In this document: piece after piece, positions 45,047 through 54,406 of the stretch
How the letters are laid out: every line of letters begins with the position of its first letter
How positions within the stretch are numbered: the stretch's first letter is position 1
Source: Dipodascopsis uninucleata var. uninucleata
Taxonomy: Eukaryota > Ascomycota > Lipomycetes > Lipomycetales > Lipomycetaceae
Length of the DNA stretch: 64,000 nucleotides
Direction of reading: 5' to 3'
Assembly: GCA_030568195.1 (NCBI GenBank)
Contig: JAJLTO010000006.1
Coordinates: 496,001 to 560,000 of the forward strand
Made by a program: the position numbers and the translations under genes
Notes under the pieces: model-generated
The model's input: only the letters and a program-made list of their open reading frames with translations
What the model was told of the DNA's origin: nothing
The model's database searches: none

Positions 45047-46440
45047 CTAATCCCCTAGTCTATGTCCACGACCCCATCTAAAAGAAGAAGACGATGATCC
45101 CGATCCAGTGGCTGCATTTGGATTCGAAGAGGTCGTTCGTGCGTTGGTATCGACTCCTGGATAATAAGCACTACCAAAAGATCTATAGATATGTCTCCGA
45201 TCAGTGGTGCGTCCAGTAGAGGCAGACCATCCACCAGGGAGCAAGCTCTGCAGCCACCGTGGCGTCTGTAGTAATGTACTAGGTTGTCCATTAGGTCCTC
45301 GAGATGCCTCTAGCGTGGAGTAAAGATATGCACTTGCAGCACCCGACGCAGCAATTAAAAAGGACATTTGCCCTCCAATTAACAATTTAAATGCTAGCAA
45401 AAATCCAGGAAGATATTTAGCCTTAAAAACTATACCAAAGTAGAATGACACCAATCTATCTGGAGTTTCTTGTGACCAGGTATAAGTGACTGCAACGAGA
45501 AGAGGCGCCATGTAAGCAAACCCTCCTAAAAAAATATTAAGACTCTGTGCTAGGTTAGCAAATTCAGTTCAACAAGTGAGAAATAATAAACTAATAAAAG
45601 CGAAATTCTACGAATAATCAATGTAGGGAACCACGACCACAGCTACTTGCAAAGGGAAATGCAAGCATGTTTATCATCTAGAACCCACGATCCATGTACA
45701 CTATCTTCTTAATTATATGCGAATGATTGACTCGAAGATAGATATACACGGCTCAATCTTCTCCATCACCAGAACTCAGAGACCTATAGAAACAGAAAGA
45801 TCCTGAGGCAGAAACAGGAGTTCAAATAGTTTTAAAAAGAAAAGAAACTGACAAATTTAGAAATTCTCACTTACGCAAATTCCAAATCCCATCAAAAGCA
45901 TGTAATATACATAATCACTGGTTACGCCCTTGAATTTTCCCATTTCGAGGTCCTTGCTATACGAGTAAACTATATATATTCAGTGTTAAAATCATTTTAA
46001 AACTGTGATAAGCAATAGTTGAACCAGCACTTACACATATAAATCTCCATTAATTTTGACATTGGATCATTTCCACCGACAACAAAAAATGCCGTCACTA
46101 TCATATAGAGAGAAGACGATTAGTTAGACCAACATTATTGACACTTCAAACTCATAATACCGAATAGAATCTTACCTGGTCGCCATAATTGCAGAGTTGA
46201 TATCGTCTGCGGCCAGTAGTTAATAAGAAGCCCTAACGGGACGATACTCAAAAGAGAGCCAAACGTTGTGACAATTGTTCCCAACAGAAACACACGCGTT
46301 ACTGGAGGTACTGAATAGATGAATCTGTAATGCCAGAAAGACATTGTTAGTATATGTATCTCAGTCATTTACGTCAAGATAAACCTTATGAAAATTCTTC
46401 CTCTTTCTTCTGCCACTTACTCTAGAATCTCGTTAGACAT
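45047..46440 (-). CDS. DFM1: Derlin-family ER membrane protein (Dfm1/Der1), 5 exons
   Basis: Exons 46421-46440 (20 nt), 46176-46324, 46035-46097, 45875-45969 and 45047-45544 join in phase to 274 residues. The start reads MSNEILEFIYSVPPVTRVFL, matching the Derlin N-terminus (IPPVTR), then LLINYWPQTISTLQLWRP with the WRP of the WR motif. Next come LMEIYMFYSYSKDLEMGKFKGV, DYVYYMLLMGFGI and TYTWSQETPDRLVSFYFG. The C-terminus has FRWGRGHRLG, a SHP box that recruits Cdc48/p97, as in Dfm1 and Derlin-1. It acts in retrotranslocation of membrane substrates in ER-associated degradation. Intron 4 (330 nt) is long; its acceptor (CTAGCACAG) was chosen on phase and Derlin alignment. Intron 1 has a textbook TACTAAC branch site. 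Confidence 0.87.
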
Positions 46441-47515
46441 TCCCCTGCTCTTCTTACTGAACTATTCTGAATATTTAATACGAAATGAATTGATGCAAAT
46501 ATCGTTATCCGATAGCACAGTCGCCTGTGAAATGAACGAAAAGATAAAACTATTCACTACAAATGAAACGACCCGCTCTAAAAAATTTAAAAAGAATATG
46601 TGGCCTGAATTCAGCCTTATAGCTGCCGATTGTGGTGGTTGTTATAACCCTAGGTTAAATTAGGGTAAGAGCATAATATTAGGGTTATATTGATTCGAGC
46701 TCATACGTAAACTAGAGGAATACTTCAGGAACTTACCGAGTGCATTGAACAAAAGGTTTACGGCTTATCATTATTGTGAAATTATTCATTGCTCATAGGC
46801 ATGATATTCTTATATAATTCTTGTTTACCTGAAATTGGTTAGAGTAAATTTGTCTATTCGAATAACTATTGAGTCAAAGTGCTCTAGGACGTAAGATGTG
46901 CTTCTTGTAGAATACTGTTCGGCAAAGTATAATGAACCTGTTGTAGCCAGCTGCTATTGTAATTACATCTATAATACATATTCTATATTGGAGATATCTG
47001 GAATGAACATAAAAGCAACCGTATTATAATATAGCATAACCACGTTCTTATGCTCAATTGAGAATGTGAAGCTAGCTGCTAATTATTAGGAAGAAAAAAC
47101 CTGAATTACTTGTCGGTATGCATGTTACTACTGCCATTTGAATTCAGTGACGTTCACCTCGATAATACTGGACGTCTTAGACTCATGCCCCAATATAGCA
47201 GAGCTAGCCCTAAATATTTTATGAAAAATATTTAATGGTATCAAATTCGATGACAAGAGTCATTTACACAAATAGATATATAAATTCCACTTGAAATATC
47301 GCTAATATATAGGTACTGAATATATTATCAACCTACTAAGCAGTGGCGTAACTACCGCAATCTACGTAAATGACCCTTACATCTTGCGATAGAGCATAGT
47401 TATATTTATAAAAGAGCATTAAAAGTCCAAAATACAATAAATTAATGAGATAGAGTAGATAATTAGTAAAATCTTCATTCCAATATCTTCCGTCAAGCGA
47501 ATTGAAACATTTAAA
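46441..47515. promoter_or_regulatory. divergent promoter region, DFM1 / LYS9 copy A, with clustered TTAGGG boxes
   Basis: About 1.07 kb, AT-rich, no supported gene. Three TTAGGG-type boxes cluster at 46646-46652 (AACCCTA), 46660-46668 (TTAGGGTAA) and 46679-46687 (TTAGGGTTA), 206-247 bp upstream of the DFM1 ATG. A Gcn4-like TGAGTCA at 46870-46876 lies 640 bp from the LYS9-A start. Confidence 0.5.
46646..46687. promoter_or_regulatory. cluster of three TTAGGG-type boxes upstream of DFM1
   Basis: AACCCTA, TTAGGGTAA and TTAGGGTTA occur within 42 bp, in both orientations. The arrangement resembles a Tbf1/Myb-type binding platform; binding is inferred. Confidence 0.4.
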
Positions 47516-49305
47516 ATGAGTCAGTAAGTATACAATTAGATCATGATAACATCCAGTATAGACCAACTGACATAAAAACTCCTAACAAAGGTCTGTTTTG
47601 TTACTTGGCTCTGGCTTCGTCGCCAAACCAACTGTGGATATCCTTGCGACTAGACCAAATACCACGGTTACTGTTGGTAAGTTAAATTGAATTATTGAAC
47701 GCACATCCTATAATTCAGCATTCTTTTGAATGCAATCGTTTCTATTATAAACTAGAAGGAAGCGGAGAACAAATATTGAACTTGTGTAGGGAATTACTTT
47801 CAAAAATTCTAACAATTGATTATCTTCTAGCTTGCCGTACTTTATCCAAGGCCCAGAATATTGCTGGAGATTCTCCGAGCACTAAGGCTATCGTCTTAGA
47901 CGTTGAGGATGAGAAGGCTCTGGATGCTGCTGTCGCCGAGCACGATCTTGTTATCAGGTAAGTTTTCATTTTATGTACTTCTATGATCTCAATTACTAAC
48001 ATTCTCCAAAGCTTGATTCCCTACACTTATCATGCAGCTGTTGTCAAGTCTGGTATCCGTAACAAGAAGAACGTCTTGACCACCAGTTATACATCTCCAG
48101 CTCTTAAGGAACTTGAGGAAGAGTGAGTAATGAATCAACCAGGATTAACAGTTCGAAGTTCTTTTGTTGAAAGAGAGGTAGAAATTTTGGGTAACATTCT
48201 TTCTAGGTGTAAGCAAGCGGGTATTCTTGTCTTCAACGAGATGGGACTAGACCCCGGTATTGACCACCTTTACGCGGTCAAGACTATTGACGAGGTTCAC
48301 AAGAAAGGTGGTAAAATTATTGGCTTCTACTCTGTTTGTGGTGGCCTTCCAGCACCTGAATGCTCCGACAATCCTTTGGGGTATAAATTCTCGTGGTCTT
48401 CCAGAGGTGTTCTCTTGGCTCTCCAGAGCAGTGCCAAATTTTGGAGAAATGGCAAGGTAAGACAATCAGCGTAACAATCGAGATTAATTGCGTCATGACT
48501 CAACAAACATTGATGATATTAACGGTCTTTGATACTTCAGGTAGTAGAAATCTCAGGAAACGATTTGTTGAAGACTGCCGAACCTTACTTCATTTATCCG
48601 GGATATTCTTTTGTAGTCTATGCAAATCGAAACTCTACCATCTATAAGGAAATATATAAAATCCCAGAGGCAAAAAATCTTTCTAGAGGAAATCTCCGTT
48701 ATCAGGGCTTTACCGAGTTTGCCCACGTTCTTGTAGACTTGGGATTATTCCGTGAACAAAAATTTGACTTTCTAGATGAGGCAATTCCATGGAAAGAAGC
48801 CTTCGCTCAGATTATTGGTGCTCCATCCAGCACCGAGTCTGATTTGATTGCTACTATTGAAAAAAAGGCTACTTTCAAAGACGACGAGGATAAGACTCGT
48901 ATTTTGAATGGTATCAAGTGGTTAGGATTAATGAGTGACGAGCCAATCACTCCAAAGGGGAATCCTTTGGACACTTTCTGCGCTACTCTGGAAAATCTTA
49001 TGCAGTATGAGGATGGTGAGCGAGACTTTGTCATGCTTCAGCACAAGTTCGAGATTGAGTGGGCCGATGGAAGTAAGGAAACTCGTACTTCCACTTTAGC
49101 TGACTATGGTGATCCAAAGGGATATTCTTCTATGGCTAAACTTGTCGGTACTCCGTGTGCTGTTGCCGCTGCTAGAATTCTTGATGGCTGTTATAGTGGC
49201 CGTACTGGACTTCTTGCCCCATTTAGCATCGATATTACGGAGCCTATCCGCAAAATCCTTGACGAAGAATATCATATCAAACTAGTGGAGAAGAAAGTAT
49301 TCTAG
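47516..49305 (+). CDS. LYS9: saccharopine dehydrogenase (NADP+, L-glutamate-forming), tandem copy A, 6 exons
   Basis: Exons 47516-47523 (8 nt), 47591-47676, 47831-47957, 48012-48122, 48207-48456 and 48541-49305 give 448 residues, like yeast Lys9 (446). It condenses aminoadipate semialdehyde with glutamate to saccharopine, the penultimate reaction block of fungal lysine synthesis. The Rossmann start is SVLLLGSGFVAKPTVDIL. Motifs MGLDPGIDHLYAVKTIDEVH, CGGLPAPECSDNPLGYKFSW and RYQGFTEF follow. Compared with copy B and yeast Lys9, this copy has diverged in the middle (RNST for RDST, GNLRYQGFTEF for GTLRYQGFPEF) and has an extra intron at 48457-48540. The frame is fully open, so it looks functional. 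Confidence 0.92.
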
Positions 49306-49434
49306 ATATCGATACAGTTTAACTCTCGCTCTAAGGAATGCTTGTATTTAGTTTCGTACTTAGTAATGTCGATGCTTAAACCGGAGAGGGCGTACGTGCC
49401 ACAGCTCGTTGATATGACTATTATAATCGGTACA

Positions 49435-49443
49435 TTAGGGTAA
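49435..49443 (+). promoter_or_regulatory. TTAGGGTAA box upstream of LYS9 copy B
   Basis: A perfect TTAGGGTAA nonamer 108 bp before the copy B ATG, in the short spacer after copy A. Function inferred from recurrence in this window. Confidence 0.35.
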
Positions 49444-49550
49444 AAATAAGAAAAATTATTTAACGTAAGATTAACTAAAGAGTGAGGAACCAGACGTTAA
49501 ATTTTTCAATTCCCAGATTTCTTTTGCCAATTGAATTGAGATATTAAAAA

Positions 49551-51259
49551 ATGAGTCAGTAAGTATACAATTGGATTTTAAATAGCATTTATTATGGACC
49601 TATTGATGCTAACTCCTAAAAGGTCTGTTTTGTTGCTTGGCTCTGGCTTCGTCGCCAAACCAACTGTGGATATCCTTGCGACTAGACCAAATACCACGGT
49701 TACTGTTGGTAAGTTAAATTGAATTATTGAATGCACATCCTATAATTCAGCATTCTTTTGAATGCAATCGTTTCTATTATAAACTAGAAGGAAGCGGAGA
49801 ACAAATATTGAACTTGTGTAGGGAATTACTTTCAAAAATTCTAACAATTGATTATCTTCTAGCTTGCCGTACTTTATCCAAGGCCCAGAATATTGCTGGA
49901 GATTCTCCGAGCACTAAGGCTATCGTCTTAGACGTTGAGGATGAGAAGGCTCTGGATGCTGCTGTCGCCGAGCACGATCTTGTTATCAGGTAAGTTTTCA
50001 TTTTATGTACTTCTATGATCTCAATTACTAACATTCTCCAAAGCTTGATTCCCTACACTTATCATGCAGCTGTTGTCAAGTCTGGTATCCGTAACAAGAA
50101 GAACGTCTTGACCACCAGTTATACATCTCCAGCTCTTAAGGAACTTGAGGAAGAGTAAGCACTTTTTAGAATGATCTTAAATTCCATAGTTCGTATAGAT
50201 ATGTAAATTCGATGATGTATAATTTTGTGCTAATGACCTCAAAGCTGTAAGAAGGCAGGAATCATTGTTTTCAACGAGATGGGATTGGACCCAGGCATTG
50301 ACCATCTTTATGCTGTGAAGACTATTGACGAAGTTCACAAGAAAGGTGGTAAGATTGTTAGCTTCTATTCTTTCTGTGGTGGCCTTCCAGCGCCCGAAGC
50401 CTCTGACAATCCATTGGGTTACAAGTTTTCTTGGTCCTCTAGAGGTGTTCTCTTGGCTTTGAGAAACGATGCCAAGTTCTGGCAGGACGGTGAGATAAAG
50501 GAGATCCCTGGTGTTGACCTCATGACATCTGCTAAGCCATACTTTATCTACCCTGGTTACTCTTTCGTTGCCTATGGTAATAGAGACTCTACTATTTATA
50601 AGGAGCTCTATAATATCCCGGAGGCTCAGAATGTTATGAGAGGAACTCTTCGATATCAGGGATTCCCAGAGTTCGCTTTGGTTTTAGTGTCACTCGGCTT
50701 GTTTTCTGAGGAGGAGAAGGATTTCTTGACGACTGTCATTCCATGGAAAGAAGCCTTCGCTAAGATTATTGGTGCTCCATCCAGCACCGAGTCTGATTTG
50801 ATTGCTACTATTGAAAAAAAGGCTACTTTCAAAGACGACGAGGATAAGACTCGTATTTTGAATGGTATCAAGTGGTTAGGATTAATGAGTGACGAGCCAA
50901 TCACTCCAAAGGGGAATCCTTTGGACACTTTCTGCGCTACTCTGGAAAATCTTATGCAGTATGAGGATGGTGAGCGAGACTTTGTCATGCTTCAGCACAA
51001 GTTCGAGATTGAGTGGGCCGATGGAAGTAAGGAAACTCGTACTTCCACTTTAGCTGACTATGGTGATCCAAAGGGATATTCTTCTATGGCTAAACTTGTC
51101 GGTACTCCGTGTGCTGCTGTAGCTGCGCGAATCCTCGATGGTGTCTACGATGGAAAGACTGGTCTCCTTGCTCCTTTGACTATTGAGATTGCTGACCCTA
51201 TCAGAGAACTCCTTGACAAGGAATACAACATTCGACTGATTGAAAAGACTGTTTTATAA
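49551..51259 (+). CDS. LYS9: saccharopine dehydrogenase (NADP+, L-glutamate-forming), tandem copy B, 5 exons
   Basis: Exons 49551-49558 (8 nt), 49623-49708, 49863-49989, 50044-50154 and 50245-51259 give 448 residues. It starts 2,035 bp after copy A in the same direction. The middle part is the more conserved of the two: SFCGGLPAPEASDNPLGYKF, AKPYFIYPGYSFVAYGNRDST and RGTLRYQGFPEF all track yeast Lys9 closely. It lacks the intron that interrupts copy A after NGK. Exons 2-4 and introns 2-3 are almost identical to copy A, and so is a 354-bp block in the last exon (50763-51116). The spacer from copy A is only 245 bp and holds a TTAGGGTAA box. Confidence 0.95.
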
Positions 51260-51534
51260 ACTAAGAATGTTTAGTTGTAGAGTATTTTGGTTTTGGTCTC
51301 TTCAAAAGCAGTTCTTCCCTATGGTTACTACCTATTTTCTGTTTGAACGGGACTATAAATTGAGAAGTGGAATGAATTTCTAGTAGAGTGATCGGAAATC
51401 CTCCAACTTAAGTATCTTTATAACTATCAAAATTTCAAAACCTGATTTTTATACATAAACGCCTGCAGCTAAATACCGTACTACTATTATATATATACTT
51501 GCACATAATTCTACAGCTTATCTTTAGTAAATTC

Positions 51535-52335
51535 TCACTTCAACTTTATTGGTTTTGGTCTATTTGTACTACCACCAACCATAGGTTTCCTTTTAGCAGA
51601 GAAGTTTAGTGACAGCTTGACCTTTTCCTCTCCATCTTTTCGCTCTAATTCTTTTGGTTTAACTTGTTCTTGGTCCTGCCCCTTTTTTTTGTCCGAGATC
51701 TCGATCTTTGCCTTCTTGATCTGGCTCTCCAATAATTTTTTGTCTCTCTCAGCGTCATCAAACTCTGTGCGTTCACGCTTCTGAGCAAGCTGCCTTCTTC
51801 TCAAAGCTTCGGGAGAATTATCGACGTATGCAATCATGAAACCTCCGTCCTTTCCAGGATCGTCTTCCACTTTGCAGATGCCCTGGTCTGACAAAAACTT
51901 AACGAACTCTGTTAATGTAACCCACTTTGTAGCATTCATATGTATGTGGCTTCTATCGGCAATGTATTCCTGGTAAAATTTATTGTAGTTGACCTTCTTT
52001 TCTCCGTGGCTAGACTTCAGCAGTGATATGAAATCGTGCTTGAACTGCTCCGAATATTCATCAACTTTCTTTTTTGGATTTTCGCCAATAATAAGCATTT
52101 GACGAACATGACTTTCCGACTGTGTGTGACACTTAAATCCATTTTCATCTCGACATTGTTTCTCGCACACTACATAGAACCTGTTAGACGTCATAGACTG
52201 ACTCTATTAAAATCAACGACATGCGACGGACCATGAGCACTACTTACCTTGGCAGTACCATCTCAGCCTCTGAAGGCCCTTGGCCTTCATTTTATTGGCG
52301 ATATATTTTGGTGTTCCTATTTCAGCTCGAGGCAT
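51535..52335 (-). CDS. RTS2: KIN17-family nucleic-acid-binding protein (Rts2), 2 exons
   Basis: Exon 1 (52248-52335) encodes MPRAEIGTPKYIANKMKAKG and LQRLRWYCQ. A 78-nt intron leads to exon 2 (51535-52169), giving 240 residues. The joined zinc finger CQVCEKQCRDENGFKCHTQS with the following SH supplies a C2H2-type site. The winged-helix Kin17 domain follows (FKHDFISLLKSSHGEKKVNY, then NKFYQEYIADRSHIHMNATK and WVTLTEFVKFLSDQGICKVE). The tail is Lys/Glu-rich. Yeast Rts2 is also short; animal KIN17 has an extra KOW/SH3 tail that is absent here. KIN17 is nuclear and linked to DNA replication, damage response and RNA processing. The apparent upstream part of the exon 2 frame is intron. Confidence 0.9.
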
Positions 52336-52701
52336 GATTTACTCGATATATCTAGGCAAATCACTCAGAGATATTCGAAAATCTTAGTTTTAGTGGCAAG
52401 TCTCTGCTATCTTTTTAAAGTGCACTGCTCTGAGAAAATGCTCTTTTTCTAGCTGGTATAAGGAAATGACAAGTATTACCCTACCTATTACTTCAAGTGC
52501 TTGTGTATTAGGGTAATAAGTTTTCAATAACTGGCGTTGAGATGTACCAGAGGGTCCACATATGAATTATATCGTTGTCTTATTAGACCAGACGAGAGTA
52601 AATTTTTTATTAAAGTACAGACTTAAAAGGATAAAGTATAAGTGAACGAAATAGTGCTAATCTACTTCATTTCCTGGAATATACTAACCTTTTAGATCTC
52701 A
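52336..52701. promoter_or_regulatory. RTS2 promoter region with paired TTAGGG-type boxes
   Basis: About 365 bp upstream of RTS2 and downstream of the membrane-protein gene. TTACCCTA at 52476-52483 and TTAGGGTAA at 52508-52516 face each other 24 bp apart, 141-181 bp upstream of the RTS2 ATG. Confidence 0.45.
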
Positions 52702-53586
52702 TTACATTACATTTATATTAGTCCTGGTTTCATAAAGACCAGATAACCGTCTTTCCTTATTTTCGAAAGACGAAATCCTGGGCCGATTTCGATCCCGTGG
52801 TGTAGGCTCTATTCCTGACACTGCTGTTGTATAAGGTCGCGCCTGTTCACTGCTTAATACTGAAGACTCGTCTTCTTCAGCAATGGTTGACGGATAAAGA
52901 TTTGAAATAGGTGTGGTGTCTGCGTAATCAATGGATGACAGTATAGCTCCCGAGGGATAGAGCGACTCGTTGTTCCAATAATCAGGAATCACATTTCTTA
53001 GATGGCGTACTTCCTTTTCTCTAGAGGCGTGCATACTTTTGACATGATGCTCGTTAAGTTTACTCATGACGTTACCGTAGGCTGCTTCAGAGCCAGTTCT
53101 CTGCTTAAGGTGTTGCAGACTGTTACCATGTTTCGTGAACATATTCGTGTCCCATGTTGCCAGTCCATTGTTGCCAGCTTCCTCCACTCCCTTAGCTTCC
53201 CCTGTTTCCTTTGTGTTTCGACTGTGATCTTTCAGATTTCTCTGCCATTGTTCGCGTACCAAACTTCGCTTGAAGGGCTCATTTGTCGCCGACGTTTGCA
53301 ACGGCGTGCGCGAGATTCCCAGCACTGTTTGTATAATCCATGCAGACACTGCCGTACAGAGGCCTACAATAACCCCCACGGTAATTCCTGTGAAGAAGAA
53401 GAAATATAACACGCCGAACGATTTCATAACTAACGATGGAAACAGTAGCGTAACAAGCACATTTGTAAGATACCTTAGTATAATCGGAAGTGGCCAAAAG
53501 AACAGCCTCAAGAAGAACAAGACAACCTTTGTTGGTAGCGTTATCGGCAGGCTACCTGCCTTCCATAAGATCCCAAGCCAATTCAT
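52702..53586 (-). CDS. membrane protein of unknown function
   Basis: Single exon, 294 residues, ATG at 53586. I do not recognise the family. The first 95 residues are strongly hydrophobic: three or four segments (VVLFFLRLFFWPLPIILRYL, then VTLLFPSLVMKSFGVLYFFF, then FTGITVGVIVGLCTAVSAWI) with Pro breaks that could form re-entrant hairpins. The remaining 200 residues are hydrophilic, with a KEVRHLRNVIPDYW patch, acidic and Ser-rich stretches and a basic end (RPRISSFENKERRLSGLYE). The layout (hydrophobic hairpins then a cytosolic tail) recalls ER or lipid-droplet proteins such as the fungal promethin/LDO group, but this is only a resemblance of shape. Codon use and the long intact frame support a real gene. 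Confidence 0.72.
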   Translation of the reverse strand: MNWLGILWKAGSLPITLPTKVVLFFLRLFFWPLPIILRYLTNVLVTLLFPSLVMKSFGVLYFFFFTGITVGVIVGLCTAVSAWIIQTVLGISRTPLQTSATNEPFKRSLVREQWQRNLKDHSRNTKETGEAKGVEEAGNNGLATWDTNMFTKHGNSLQHLKQRTGSEAAYGNVMSKLNEHHVKSMHASREKEVRHLRNVIPDYWNNESLYPSGAILSSIDYADTTPISNLYPSTIAEEDESSVLSSEQARPYTTAVSGIEPTPRDRNRPRISSFENKERRLSGLYETRTNINVM

Positions 53587-54406
53587 TCGTTAAGTCTGCT
53601 GCATGTGCTGTGCACTGCACCTTTGAAGACTCCGGTTGGTTCCCTGACTCGTTTCCTTCGTTTCTTCTCGTTTCTCTTTTCTTGCGTCCTGTATACTAAT
53701 TTTTATTTCTAACCTTCCGCCGACTTCTGACTCCGTAGTGGACTGTTTTTAGATGCCTTTCCGGCAACACAACGGTCACGAATCAAGTATATGAGCAAAC
53801 AGAAAGCTCTTTTTGAGATTTTCATTCCACCAGTCTTACTTCCACATTCATCAATACCATCAGGCGTTCAGCCTCGTGGACATAGTATACCTAGAAGTAC
53901 GGTTCTTCTACTTTCCCCCCTTTTTTTCCCTTCTCACGCGTGACTGCTCTAGCAGCGTCGTTATACTTCAACTGGTTATCTAAATCCATGCAATCTGCAG
54001 ACTACGGTAGTACGAGAGACATTTTTCTGACAACGCCTCAATTAGAACGGCTCAACTAGGAAAGTGTTACCCGCCCCAAAGGCAAACCCCGCAGGCCCAG
54101 ATCAGCGGCCACACGCCTAACAATTGGAAGCATCGCCGTCAGCAAGATCTGGTAAAATAGCCTAGCACGCCAAAAAAAAATATTTACAGACTTTCAATGT
54201 CAACGCGGCATTAATTAGGCCACAGCATCACCAAAAGCAACTCAGAGGACGTATTTATTGCTAGTGTGAGTATTATAGTGGATTCTCCGCAAATATTTCC
54301 TGTGGATGGATAGCGAGACAATAAGACAGCTCAGAATCTGATAGAAAGTCAACGTGTTCACGAAGGAAGAATCGAGACTTATCACACCATCTCAACAACA
54401 CCAAGA
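53587..54406. promoter_or_regulatory. divergent promoter region, membrane protein / SNF1 beta subunit
   Basis: About 820 bp with T/C-rich tracts on the plus strand near 53640-53940 and a GC-rich patch near 54068-54120 (CCGCCCC, CCCCGC). The latter could be a Mig1-like or zinc-finger site; no gene is supported. Confidence 0.45.

Noticed and set aside
45545-45874. Box C/D snoRNA in the long DFM1 intron (GTGATGG near a C box)
   Set aside because: The C-like box is imperfect and the nearest D box on that strand is about 200 nt away, too far for a normal C/D RNA.
46388-46663. 91-codon plus-strand frame opposite DFM1 exon 1
   Set aside because: It overlaps the first exon and first intron of DFM1 on the other strand and has no recognisable product.
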